Part shown: positions 1 through 9,600 of the stretch, in pieces
Layout: each line of letters starts with the position of its first letter
Position numbering within the stretch: position 1 is the stretch's first letter
Source of the DNA: JANWXD01 sp035575135
Lineage (GTDB): Bacteria > Acidobacteriota > Terriglobia > Bryobacterales > Bryobacteraceae
Direction of reading: 5' to 3'
DNA: 64,000 nt
Assembly (NCBI GenBank): GCA_035575135.1
Contig: DATLYE010000034.1
Location: forward strand, 98,801 to 162,800
The notes under the pieces: model-generated
What the model was told of the DNA's origin: nothing
The model's input: only the letters and a program-made list of their open reading frames with translations
Databases searched by the model: none
Translations under genes and position numbers: made by a program

Positions 1-576
1 GAATTTGAGGAACGTCATCGGGATGGCCAGCCCCGCCCCCTGGCGGATAAGGTATCCGGTCCAGCCCCCCATGAAGATGAGGGGGATGCTGGCGATGTTA
101 GCGATCTGCGCCCGGCTGGCCTGCCGCGTGCCGTGCCGCGCCGCCACGTGAGCGATCTCGTGCGCCATCACGCCTGCCAGCTCCGCTTCGGTGTCGGCCC
201 TCAGAATCAAACCGGAGTTGACAAAGAAGAACCCGCCCGGCAGAGCGAAAGCATTCACCTCTTCGGCGTCGAGCACCTTAATCGTGAACGGCACCTTGGC
301 GTCGGAGTTGCGCACCAGATTCTGACCGATGCGGTTCACGTACTCGGCAATGACCGGATCGTCAATGACTTTGGCCTGGTGTTCGACTTCCTGCGCCAGC
401 TGCTTGCCGAGCGCGATCTCCTTCTCGAGGGAATACAAGTTGATCCCCTTGCCGACATCGCGGTTTCCGATTTCGTCGGGATCCTTCTTTTTGTCCTTGG
501 CCGTGACGGAAGGCGCCGCTGCCAGAAGCGCCAGCGCGGCCAGGATGCCCAGGGTACGGCGAGCGGTGAGATTCAT
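1..576 (-). CDS. M48 family metalloprotease, N-terminal part (cut by window edge)
   Basis: The first 192 codons of a minus-strand gene are present; the C-terminal part lies beyond base 1. The protein opens with a signal peptide (hydrophobic stretch at about residues 9-25, ending near SVTAKDK). A zinc-protease motif HEIAH is at residues 139-143, preceded by the NAFALPGG stretch (108-115) typical of M48/BepA-like periplasmic peptidases. The family degrades or refolds misassembled outer-membrane proteins; the precise role here is inferred. The start is ATG at 576, with a GGGAGG-type ribosome site just upstream and a TATAAT hexamer at 616-611. It is divergent from the aminotransferase gene at 665. 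Confidence 0.85.
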   Translation of the reverse strand, partial: MNLTARRTLGILAALALLAAAPSVTAKDKKKDPDEIGNRDVGKGINLYSLEKEIALGKQLAQEVEHQAKVIDDPVIAEYVNRIGQNLVRNSDAKVPFTIKVLDAEEVNAFALPGGFFFVNSGLILRADTEAELAGVMAHEIAHVAARHGTRQASRAQIANIASIPLIFMGGWTGYLIRQGAGLAIPMTFLKF

Positions 577-610
577 TTGGCTTCCTCCCGGGTCCAGAGG
601 CCCTGCCCAC

Positions 611-616
611 ATTATA
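611..616 (-). promoter_or_regulatory. Probable -10 element of the M48 protease gene
   Basis: A perfect TATAAT hexamer reads on the minus strand 34 bases before the ATG at 576, leaving a short leader that contains a purine-rich ribosome site. I see no good TTGACA box at the normal spacing, so only the -10 is supported. Confidence 0.4.
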
Positions 617-664
617 CTCCCGAAGGGCCCGAGTCCCTATTGGGTTTAACGTAAACTTGGGGAC

Positions 665-1810
665 ATGGGTTACGGTGCGCAACCGGCCGGCACAGACACC
701 GCACTGTGGAGACAGTACCGCGCCTACTTTCCGGTGACGGCACGCCTCGTGTATATGAATCACGCCGGGGTGGCGCCGCTTTCGAAGCCGGCCGCGGACG
801 CCATCCGGCAGTTCACCGAAGACGCACTCGAGTTCGGTGCGCTCCACTACGACGACTGGCTGGCGGCGTATGAAGGACTGCGAGCCGCTGCCGCCCGGCT
901 CATCGGAGCGCGTCCGGAGGAAATTGCCATCGTAAAAAACACCTCCGAAGGGATTGCCACGGTAGCCATGGGGCTGGACTGGAGAGCCGGAGACCGGCTC
1001 GTGGCTTTCGCCGAGGAGTTTCCGGCGAATTACTTTCCCTGGAAGCTGCTCGAAACAGAGGGCGTCCGCGTGGAATGGTTGTCCGTGCGTGACCCGCTCG
1101 AGCGTATCGAGCAAGCCTGCCGGGGCGCACGGCTGCTGGCCCTCAGTTTCGTCCAGTACTTGAGCGGGTACCGTGCCGACCTCGAGGCGATCGGCAGGAT
1201 CTGCCGCATGCATGGCTGCTTGTTCTTGGTGGATGCGATCCAGGGGCTGGGGGCTTTCCCTCTGGACGTCGAGCGGGCGAGCATTGACGCCCTGGCAGCG
1301 GACGGACATAAATGGCTGCTCGGGCCGGAGGGCTGCGGTGTGCTCTACGTGCGCCGCGCGGTGCAGGAGATGGTCCGGCCGAAGGAGATCGGCTGGACCA
1401 ATTTCGCCGGCTACACGGATTACGCTTCCCGGGATACGACGCTGCGTGCCGATGCGGGACGCTACGAGTGCGGCACGCTGAACACGGTGGGTTGCTTCGG
1501 GCTGCGGGCATCCATCGAGTTCCTGCTGGGCGTGGGTGTGGAACGCATCGGCGAGACGCTGTTGCACCTGACCGAGCGCATCGCCGCCGGCGTGAAGCAG
1601 AAGGGCTATCAAGTCCTGCATCGCGGTAATGCTGAAAACGGATCGGGCATTATCAGTTTCCGGCGGGACGATGCAGAGAGCGAAGCCGTGGTACGGGCGC
1701 TGCGCCGGAAAGGGATCGTGTTAGCGGCGCGCCAGGGCTGGATCCGGGCCTCGCCGCACTTCTACATCAGCGAAGAGGAAGTGGACCGTTTGCTGGCCGA
1801 GCTGCCGTGA
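665..1810 (+). CDS. Class V aminotransferase (cysteine desulfurase/isopenicillin-epimerase-like)
   Basis: A 381-residue PLP enzyme. The fold-type I signature is clear: VDAIQGLGAFPLDV around 189-202, with the PLP-binding lysine K216 in DGHKWLLGPEG, and a small-domain end (RASPHFYISEEEVD) typical of this family. Members act as cysteine desulfurases, selenocysteine lyases or epimerases; the substrate cannot be told from sequence, and no iron-sulfur assembly genes are adjacent. There is no strong ribosome site; a TAAACT hexamer lies only 7 bases before the ATG, suggesting a very short leader. It converges with the sulfatase-like gene, leaving 9 bases between stops. Confidence 0.85.
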   Translation: MGYGAQPAGTDTALWRQYRAYFPVTARLVYMNHAGVAPLSKPAADAIRQFTEDALEFGALHYDDWLAAYEGLRAAAARLIGARPEEIAIVKNTSEGIATVAMGLDWRAGDRLVAFAEEFPANYFPWKLLETEGVRVEWLSVRDPLERIEQACRGARLLALSFVQYLSGYRADLEAIGRICRMHGCLFLVDAIQGLGAFPLDVERASIDALAADGHKWLLGPEGCGVLYVRRAVQEMVRPKEIGWTNFAGYTDYASRDTTLRADAGRYECGTLNTVGCFGLRASIEFLLGVGVERIGETLLHLTERIAAGVKQKGYQVLHRGNAENGSGIISFRRDDAESEAVVRALRRKGIVLAARQGWIRASPHFYISEEEVDRLLAELP

Positions 1811-1819
1811 GCCGCGCCG

Positions 1820-3388
1820 CTACGTTCCCGGCGCTCCGGCGCCCGTGTAGACCGGCTCAATGCTGACCGACTCGCGGTGCTGGTCGAGCCAGCGCGTAAC
1901 GCCGCCAGGAGTGCGGAGCCGGCCGCGCAACAACTCCAGCATCAGCTCGTGGCTCAACACCGTGTTGAAGGCGTGCTCGTAGACGGCGGGCCTGCTCTTG
2001 CCGGCCAGCTTGAGCAAGAACGGTACACGATGCTCCTTGATGCCGTCAATCAACTCCGAGGTCCGCAGCCAGTGGTCGGAAGTGAGCAAAAGCGCGGTCT
2101 GGTCCCACAGCCCGGCGGCCTCCAGATCGCGGCGGAACTGCCCCACGGTGCGGTCTACCAGCGCTAAGGCGTCGAAGTATCCCAGTACGGGATCCATGTC
2201 GAACCGGTAGGTTCCGGTCTGCCGGTCATAGAAGTAGGGGCCGTGAGGTATGGGCAGGTGCAGGAGCACCAAGTCCAGAGAAGCATCCGTGAGGCACTTG
2301 GAGGCCTCGCGGAGCATTTGATCGAAAAGCTGGCTGTGATGCAGCGCGTCGAGGGATTCCGGGGAGACCGAGAAGACGGCTTTTTTGACCACGATCTGCC
2401 ACTGCCCGGCGAGTACGCGAGACAGCGAGGATCCGCCGGAGGAGCCCAGCGGATCGCTCTGCCAGCAGGAGTCGAGCGAGTCGCTGAGCAGCGCGCAGTA
2501 GGGGATGTACCATCCCACGACGGCGGTGCGGAAGCCTTCCTGGCGCGCGCGCCGGAACAGGTTGGCGTGCTCGCTCCAGAGAACCGCCTCGGGACGATCG
2601 CGGAAGAGCAGCCGGAGCTGGCGGCCGCGTTCCGGCTCCAGCCGCAGGAGCACGCCGCCTGAGATGGTCGAAAGCATGGAATACTGTGTCTGCTCAGCGG
2701 GGGCGTAGGCTGCGGAGGCGTACAGTGCCTCGCGCCGCAGCCGGTCCAGCTCGGGCAGAGCCAGGTCGTCGGGGCGTTGCTCAAAAGTGAGTCGCTGATC
2801 CCACTCATCGAACACGACCCACACCACGCGGGAGGCAGGCTGAGCCCGGGGCATTTCCGCGGAGGGCGGCGGAAGCACGGGGCCTTGTTTGGCGGCATAC
2901 ATCCGCCAGCCCGCCCGGGCGAACGTAACTCCCACGAAGGGCGAGAAGACCAGAAGCACGCCGTAAAGCAGCGCGGCGATCCGGCGGTAGTGGCGTGGGA
3001 GGAGTAACAAGAGCAATAGCACGGATGCGGCGGCGATGACCACAACCGTGTTACCGGGAACCGGCAGCGCCGCCAGCGACGGGCGCGGGCGGTATCGTGT
3101 CAAAACTGTGTAACAGGCAGCCGCCGGCGCCCATGTGAGCGCCGCAATTCCTCCCAGCACCGCCAGGAGCCTCCATCCGCGAAATCTCCGCCGCAGCGAG
3201 AAGATCACCAGGTAAAAAGCGGCCGCCAGGGAAAGGACGTTGAGGATGGCTCCGGCGTACTCGGCCGGCGGCGAAAGACGCAAGCGTGCAAACGGATCCC
3301 GGAAATCTCCCAGCAGCGAAGACCAGACACCGAAAAAGCAGAGATTGGCCAGCGACAGCGCCACCGCGACGTCCTTCCACATGCGCAC
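1820..3388 (-). CDS. Membrane-anchored sulfatase-like hydrolase/transferase
   Basis: A 522-residue protein with about five hydrophobic segments in the first 170 residues, followed by an alkaline-phosphatase-superfamily domain. Visible family marks are the metal-binding entry VWVVFDEWD, the nucleophile region AEQTQYSMLSTISGG (Thr/Ser rather than a Cys-type sulfatase motif), and the C-terminal LLLTSDHW and KEHRVPFLL segments, which carry the metal-binding Asp/His and His. This layout resembles LTA-synthase or phosphoethanolamine transferase-like enzymes that modify envelope glycans or lipids. The exact group transferred is unknown. It is divergent from gntR, with a 160-base shared upstream region. 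Confidence 0.8.
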   Translation of the reverse strand: MRMWKDVAVALSLANLCFFGVWSSLLGDFRDPFARLRLSPPAEYAGAILNVLSLAAAFYLVIFSLRRRFRGWRLLAVLGGIAALTWAPAAACYTVLTRYRPRPSLAALPVPGNTVVVIAAASVLLLLLLLPRHYRRIAALLYGVLLVFSPFVGVTFARAGWRMYAAKQGPVLPPPSAEMPRAQPASRVVWVVFDEWDQRLTFEQRPDDLALPELDRLRREALYASAAYAPAEQTQYSMLSTISGGVLLRLEPERGRQLRLLFRDRPEAVLWSEHANLFRRARQEGFRTAVVGWYIPYCALLSDSLDSCWQSDPLGSSGGSSLSRVLAGQWQIVVKKAVFSVSPESLDALHHSQLFDQMLREASKCLTDASLDLVLLHLPIPHGPYFYDRQTGTYRFDMDPVLGYFDALALVDRTVGQFRRDLEAAGLWDQTALLLTSDHWLRTSELIDGIKEHRVPFLLKLAGKSRPAVYEHAFNTVLSHELMLELLRGRLRTPGGVTRWLDQHRESVSIEPVYTGAGAPGT

Positions 3389-3510
3389 GACCTAATCAGT
3401 TTACTGCGACGCCGACTGTGAGAGGCGTAAATCCCGTTGCCGGCGATGCCCCTGCTCGGCCTGAGGCGCCGCTGGAACTCGTGTGTCGTTTGGTGCAGGT
3501 CAATGACCAC

Positions 3511-3539
3511 TTGACAACCCGTTCAATAGGATATATCGT
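3511..3539 (+). promoter_or_regulatory. Promoter of the sugar operon (TTGACA ... TATCGT)
   Basis: TTGACA at 3511-3516 is followed after 17 bases by TATCGT at 3534-3539. The ATG of gntR begins at 3549, so the expected transcript would start at or next to the start codon. There is no Shine-Dalgarno sequence, which fits leaderless translation. Confidence 0.5.
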
Positions 3540-3550
3540 TATATTGATAT
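3533..3550. promoter_or_regulatory. AT-rich dyad, candidate GntR operator
   Basis: ATATC at 3533-3537 and GATAT at 3546-3550 form an inverted repeat around an AT-rich centre in an otherwise GC-rich region. It overlaps the -10 box and start codon of gntR, where a GntR/HutC dimer could repress its own operon. The operator role is inferred from position only. Confidence 0.35.
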
Positions 3551-4316
3551 GCTCACAAGGGCGGCGCCTCTGCCGCTTCACTACCAGCTCCACCTTGACC
3601 TTCTGCGGAAGATCCAGGCTGGAGAACTCAAGCCCGACCAAAAGCTCGAGCCGGAGGACTTGCTGGCGCAGCGCTACGGAGTCAGCCGCATCACGGTGCG
3701 CCGGGCACTGTCCGATCTTGCGCGCGCCGGTTACCTGCGGCGGGAGCAGGGTCGGGGCACCTTCGTCAACCCGCCGCGGCTGGCTCAAGGCCCGCGCGAG
3801 TTGACCAGCTTCACCGAGGAGATGCGCCGCCACGGGCGTGTGGCGTCCTCGCAAGTGCTTTTTCAGGGCGTTGTCGCCGCCGACGCCGAACTGGCGGAGC
3901 GGCTGAAGGTCCCGGCCGGAGCCGAGGTTTTCCGGCTGGAGCGACTGAGACTGGCCGATGGTGAGCCCATGGGGTTCCAGAAAGCCCACATTCCGCTATA
4001 CCTGGCCCCGGGCCTGGTTTCGGAATCCTTCGAGGCGCGGTCCCTTTATGAGATTTTGCGCGATCACTACGGACTGCGCCCGGCCCGGGCTACGGAATGC
4101 CACTACGCCGTGAGCGCGGGCGCCGACCTCGCCTCGCTTTTGAAAGTGCCGGCCGGGTCCCCACTGCTCGCTGCCGAGAGGCTTACCTTCTTGGCGGACG
4201 GGCGGATTCTGGAATTCGTCGAGTCGGCCATGCGGGCGGACCGCTACAAAATTGTTCTCGAGCTGGCGGCCGCCCGGGCCGAACCGTATCCCACACCTGC
4301 GATTGGGAGCGCCTGA
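3549..4316 (+). CDS. GntR/HutC-family transcriptional regulator
   Basis: A 255-residue regulator with a winged helix at residues 1-75 (LPLHYQLHLDLLRKI, then SRITVRRALSDLARAGYLRREQGRGTFV) and a UTRA effector domain from about 85 to 240. This family senses sugars or amino-sugar phosphates and usually represses the operon it heads. Its TGA shares one base with the ATG of the beta-galactosidase gene, so the two are translationally coupled. The adjacent TonB receptor, ROK, SIS and MFS genes suggest that the effector is a galactoside or a derived sugar phosphate (inference). Confidence 0.92.
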   Translation: MLTRAAPLPLHYQLHLDLLRKIQAGELKPDQKLEPEDLLAQRYGVSRITVRRALSDLARAGYLRREQGRGTFVNPPRLAQGPRELTSFTEEMRRHGRVASSQVLFQGVVAADAELAERLKVPAGAEVFRLERLRLADGEPMGFQKAHIPLYLAPGLVSESFEARSLYEILRDHYGLRPARATECHYAVSAGADLASLLKVPAGSPLLAAERLTFLADGRILEFVESAMRADRYKIVLELAAARAEPYPTPAIGSA

Positions 4317-6595
4317 TGCGAAGCGTTGCAGCGTTGTGTCTCTCCGGCCTGCTTTGGGCTTCGGACTTTCCGCCCGATCAAGCCCGCAGCCGCGGTGAGG
4401 AGTCCTTTTTCCCCTTCGCCGTCTGGTACGGCGGCGGCAAGGCGCGGGCGCCGATGCTCGAAGCCGATCCGGAACGCCAGCGGGATGCGTGGCGCCGCGA
4501 CCTGGAAACCATCCGCGACCTGGGATTCAACTCGATCAAGTGCTGGGTGGACTGGAGCAGTGCGGAACCGCGGCCCGGACAGTACGATTTCCGGCACCTG
4601 CGGCAACTTCTCGAGCTGGCCGAAGAAACCGGGCTCAAGGTTCTGGTGCAGGTCTACATTGATTCGGCGCCGGACTGGGTGGGAGCCGAGTACCCGGATT
4701 CGAAGTTTGTCGCCAACAGCGGCTACGTGGTGGAATCGCAGGCCGCGCCCGGTTTCTGCTTCGACCATCCCGGGGTTCGCCGGCGCGTGCTGGACTTCTA
4801 CGCCGCCGCAGCGCGCGAAGCCGCCCGCCACCGCTCGTTTTACGGCTGGGATCTGTGGAGTGAACCGCACATCATCAACTGGGCCACGATGCGGTTCCTG
4901 ACCAATCCGGAGTTCTGCTTTTGCCGGCACACCTGCGCGCGTTTCCGCAGGTGGCTCGAGCAGAAATACGGCACGCTCGACGCCGTCAACCGGGCCTGGT
5001 ACCGCAGGTTTACCGGCTGGGACCAGATCGAGCCTCCCCGCTTCAGCACGATTCTTTCTTACACGGACTACATAGACTGGCGCTACTTTATTTTGGACAA
5101 ACTTTCCGAAGATCTGCGCGCAAAAGCGGAGGCCGTGCTCCGGGAGGCGCCGCGCGGGGTCGTGACCAGCCACTCGGCATCGCCTGCGCTGGTTACTAAC
5201 CCACTTGCGGGCCATGGCAATCCGGACGATTGGAAGATGGCGCGCGTGATCCAGTACTGGGGCCTGTCGTTGTATCCCAAACACTCCGCGCCGGTGGGCA
5301 TAGATACGGTGATGCGGGCCGCACGGCTGGATTTCGCCAGATCTGCCGGTTATCGCTTCTCTGACGGGTTCTACCTGGGGGAGTTCCAAACCGGCTTCGG
5401 GACGGTGGGCCTGCGTGTCAGCGCGCCAGTGACGGCCGCCGACCTCACCCACTGGACCTGGAGCGCCATCGCCAGAGGAGCGAAAGGTTTGAATTACTAC
5501 GCGTTCTACCCCATGAGTTCGGGCTACGAGGCAGGAGGCTTCGGTCTCATCCACCTGGACGGGCGGCTTACGGAACGCGCAAAGGTGCTCGGCGAGATCG
5601 GCAAGACGGTATCGAGGAATGCTTCGTTATTTCTCCAGGCACGTCCTCCGCGGGCCGAAGTGGCGATCGTGTACAACCCGCTGGCCTACATGGTGGGCGG
5701 TCCCCGGCGGTTGCCCATGCCGGGAGCGCAGGATGAGTACGAGGGAGTGGAGCGGGACTCATGGCTGGGCATTTACAGAGCATTGTTTGCCGCCAACGTT
5801 CCTGTGGACTATGTGCACGCTGATGATCTCGCAGAGAACGGCGTGGGAAGTTACAAATTACTTTACGTGCCTTACCCGATCATGATGCGGGAAGGCACGG
5901 CGCGGGCGATCACCCGGTTCGTGGCCGAGGGCGGCTTCGCCGTCATGGAGGCGCGGGCCGCATGGAACGATGACCGCGGTTACGCCACGCCCACGATTCC
6001 GGGCTTCGGGCTGGACCGCGTGTTCGGCGCGCGGGAGGAGGCGGTGCGCCCGGTCGAAAACACCACGCTGACGATCCGCAGCCCCCACCCCGCCCTGGCG
6101 CGGCTCCCCGTCGGCACGCGCCTGCCTGGGCGGATGTATCAGGAGGCGCTGGAGCCGCTCGAAGGCGGTCAGGTCCTGGCCGTGTTCGAAGACGGGACTC
6201 CGGCGCTGGTGGCGTCGCGGCATGGCAAAGGGCAGACGCTGATGGCGGGCTCCTATTTGAGTCTGGCCTACGAGCGCACACGCAACCCGGAGCTGGAACG
6301 TTTCTTCATGGGCATCGTCGATTGGGCAGGCGTCCGGCGGCCGGCGGAGGCTTCAAGCGGCGTCGAAGTCCGCTGGCTGGAAGGGCCGAGCTACACGCTG
6401 CTGTTTGCGCTCAACGACGCGGACCGCCCGGTCGGGGCCCAGATTCGCTGGCGAGCCGCCTCTCGCCCGGCTGCCGTGCGCGATATCGAGACGGGTCAGA
6501 CCGTGGCGTTCCGATGGGAGGCAGGCCGACTGGTGCTCGAGAAAACATTGCCCCGCCAGGGGGCATGGGTTTTGGAGATCCAGGAAGGGAGGTAA
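4316..6595 (+). CDS. Glycoside hydrolase family 42 beta-galactosidase
   Basis: A 759-residue enzyme. The start at 4316 shares one base with the regulator's stop; a longer upstream in-frame reading would only overlap gntR. A short hydrophobic N-terminus (residues 1-15) may be a signal peptide. The TIM barrel contains the acid/base Glu E183 in WDLWSEPH and the likely nucleophile E356 in YLGEFQTG. A cysteine cluster (CFCRHTC, about 201-207) matches the zinc site seen in many GH42 enzymes. The usual Asn before the acid/base Glu is Ser here, so substrate preference may differ from classic lactose or galactoside cleavage. The trimerisation and C-terminal beta domains follow. Confidence 0.88.
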   Translation: MRSVAALCLSGLLWASDFPPDQARSRGEESFFPFAVWYGGGKARAPMLEADPERQRDAWRRDLETIRDLGFNSIKCWVDWSSAEPRPGQYDFRHLRQLLELAEETGLKVLVQVYIDSAPDWVGAEYPDSKFVANSGYVVESQAAPGFCFDHPGVRRRVLDFYAAAAREAARHRSFYGWDLWSEPHIINWATMRFLTNPEFCFCRHTCARFRRWLEQKYGTLDAVNRAWYRRFTGWDQIEPPRFSTILSYTDYIDWRYFILDKLSEDLRAKAEAVLREAPRGVVTSHSASPALVTNPLAGHGNPDDWKMARVIQYWGLSLYPKHSAPVGIDTVMRAARLDFARSAGYRFSDGFYLGEFQTGFGTVGLRVSAPVTAADLTHWTWSAIARGAKGLNYYAFYPMSSGYEAGGFGLIHLDGRLTERAKVLGEIGKTVSRNASLFLQARPPRAEVAIVYNPLAYMVGGPRRLPMPGAQDEYEGVERDSWLGIYRALFAANVPVDYVHADDLAENGVGSYKLLYVPYPIMMREGTARAITRFVAEGGFAVMEARAAWNDDRGYATPTIPGFGLDRVFGAREEAVRPVENTTLTIRSPHPALARLPVGTRLPGRMYQEALEPLEGGQVLAVFEDGTPALVASRHGKGQTLMAGSYLSLAYERTRNPELERFFMGIVDWAGVRRPAEASSGVEVRWLEGPSYTLLFALNDADRPVGAQIRWRAASRPAAVRDIETGQTVAFRWEAGRLVLEKTLPRQGAWVLEIQEGR

Positions 6596-6601
6596 GGGAG
6601 T

Positions 6602-9600
6602 ATGACCGTCCAGGGGCGTACATGTTCCACACGAGTGCTGGGAGCTGTTTTGGCTTTGGGAGTTGTGGCCCTCGCCCAAGTCAACACCGCTTCTTTGCGC
6701 GGCACGGTGAGCGACAGCTCCGGAGCCGTGGTTGTGGGCGCCACCGTGACCGTCACCGAGGAAGCGACCGGAGTCTCTCTGTCCACGGTGAGCAACGAGG
6801 AAGGGATCTACGCTTTTCCGGTGCTGCGCCTGGGGCGCTACAGCGTTGCGGCGGAGGCGAGCGGCTTCAAGAAGTCCGTCCGCAGGGGGATCGAATTGCA
6901 AGTGAACCAAACTGCGCGCGTGGATTTCGTGCTCGAGGTCGGGCCTTTGACAGAGCAGATTGTCGTCGAGGCGCCCGCGGCCGTCGTCGAACAGGAAAGC
7001 TCGACCCTGGGGCGGGTGGTCTCCAACCGGGAGGTCGTGGAGTTGCCGCTGAACAAGAGAAACTTTGCGCAGCTGGCTGTCCTGCTGCCGGGTGCGAATT
7101 TCGGAGCGCCGGGCACGATCGGCGGCGGCGACCGCCCGGACGACCCGAGGCCGCGCTCGTCCCTGTTCGTCAACGGGGTGCGCGATTCCAGCAACACGTA
7201 TCTGATTGACGGCATCGACAACTACGACCGGATCCACACGACCGTGGCCATCAAACCCTCCGTGGATGCCGTCCAGGAGTTCAAGGTACAGACGAGCCTT
7301 TACTCGGCGGAGTTCGGCCGCAACGCCGGTGGCGTCATCAACGTGTCGGTCAAGTCCGGCACCAACCAGTTCCGGGGCACGCTGTACGAGTTCCTGCGCA
7401 ATGAAAAGCTGGACGCGCGCCACTTCTTTGCTCCGCGCCAGCAGCCGAAACCGCACTACGTCCTCAATCAATTCGGTGGAACCCTCGGCGGGCCGATCGT
7501 TCGCGACAGGACCTTTTTCTTCGGCAGCTTCGAAGGGTACCGGGAGCGCAAGGGTCAGACCTTGGTGAGCACCGTGCCCACCATCCCGATGCGAACGGGT
7601 AACTTTTCCGGCATCGCGACGATCTACGATCCGCTCACGACGACCCTCCAGGATGGCAGCTATCGGAGGAGTCCGTTTCCGGGCAACGTGATCCCGAGCT
7701 CGCGCTTCGACGCCCCTGCGGCGCGGTTGATCGCGCTGTACCCCGAGCCCAACGCACCCGGGCTGAGCAGCAATTTCGTTCACAGCCCGGTCCGCGAGCA
7801 GAATACGGACCAGGTGGACCTGCGTGTGGACCAGCAGCTGTTTGGGGGTGCCAGCCTGTTTGCGCGCTATTCGATCGGGGACACGACGACGATCGTGCCG
7901 GCGTTTCTGCCCGGAAAAGCCCAAGGAGGCGCGGGATTCTCCGGGCCTAACATGCTCCGGACCCAGGGGGCGGCGCTGGGCTACGTACATACGCTGCGGC
8001 CCAGCCTGGTGAACGAGACGCGTCTCGGCTACACCCGTATCGCCTCGCACGTCTTTCCGTTCTTCTTCGGAGAAAACATCTCCGAGCAGGTCGGCATACC
8101 GGGCGCCAACCTCGACCGGTTTTCTTCCGGGCTGACGACCATCTCCATTGCCGGATTCCGCGGCCTCGGCAACTCCAGTTTTCAACCCATCGCCAAGGTG
8201 ATCAACACCTATCAGATTACGGAGAATCTGAGTGTAACGTCCGGGCGCCACATTATCAAACTGGGAGTCCACTGGATTCGTCCGCAGACGGCTCACTTTC
8301 AGAGCGCCAACCCGGCGGGCCTGTTTGCTTTCAATGCAAACTTCACCAACAATCCTGCGGCCCCGGCGGGCACGGGCAACTCCATGGCCAGTTTCCTGCT
8401 CGGCTACCCGGCGAGCAGCTCACGCACGGCCCAACTTGCGCCCAACTATCACCGGAGCATCGAACACGCATCCTACATTCAGGACGACTGGAAAATCCAT
8501 CCGAGACTCACGTTGAACCTCGGCCTCAGGTACGAGCTCATCACGCCGGCGGTAAGTATCCGAAATCATCTGAGCAACTTTGACTTCGACAAGAAAAAGG
8601 TGGTTCTGGCGGCCGTGGATACCTCCCGTACGGCCGGAATTCGTACGGACAAGAACAACTTCGCACCGCGCTTCGGTTTTGCCTTTACGCTCAATCCCAA
8701 GACCGTTTTGCGAGGAGGCTACGGGATCTTCTACGACTCGGTGCCGCTGTTCGCCCAGCTGCGGCCCTTTCCGTTTCTGATCAGCTGGAGTCGTGTGGCC
8801 GGAGCGTTTTTCCCGGAAAACCGAATGAGCGAAGGGTTCCCGCCGGCGGATTTCGATGTGCGGAGGAACGCTGACAACCCGTTCGGCACCATCGACGCCG
8901 TTCCCTTTGACAACCCGGTCGGCTACGTACAACAGTTCAATCTGAATGTGCAGCGCGCTCTCTCCCCGACGCTCGGCCTGACGGTTGGTTACGTGGGAAC
9001 CCTCGGCCGCAAGCTGCGCTGGGTGTACGACGAAAACGTGCCAGAACCAGGACCGGGGCCGGTTCAGCCACGACGGCCCTTTTATCCCTACGTGCCGAAC
9101 GTTGTGGGGTTGCGCGTGAACCATGCCGAAGCTTCGTCCACGTATCACTCCCTCCAGGCCATGGCGGAGAAGCGGCTGTCGGCGGGCTTGGCATTTCAAG
9201 TCAGCTATACCTGGTCCCACTGGATTGACAATGCCATCTCGGAGGCTGGCTATGGGAGCCTGGGTCCTAACCCGCAGGACCTTCGCAACCGGCGGCTCGA
9301 GCGGGGCAACGACCCGGCCGACATTCGCCACCGGCTGGTGGCGAGCTGGATCTACGAGCTGCCGTTCGGCCGCGGCAAGCGCTGGGCCACCGGCGGCGGT
9401 GCGGCTTCCGCTATTGCCGGGGGTTGGCAGATCAACGGCATCACCACCTTGCAGAGCGGGCTTCCGTTCACCGTGGTTCTGGCCACGCCTGTAACCAACA
9501 CCGGGACAGCCAACCGCGCCGACCGGATTGCGGACGGCAATCTCGAGCGATCACAGCGAACGCTGGAGCGGTTTTTCGACACCGCCGCCTTCCGTACCCC

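Noticed and set aside
4097..4315. Upstream extension of the GH42 gene
   Set aside because: It would overlap the UTRA domain of the regulator; the ATG at 4316 gives coupled translation and a normal N-terminus.
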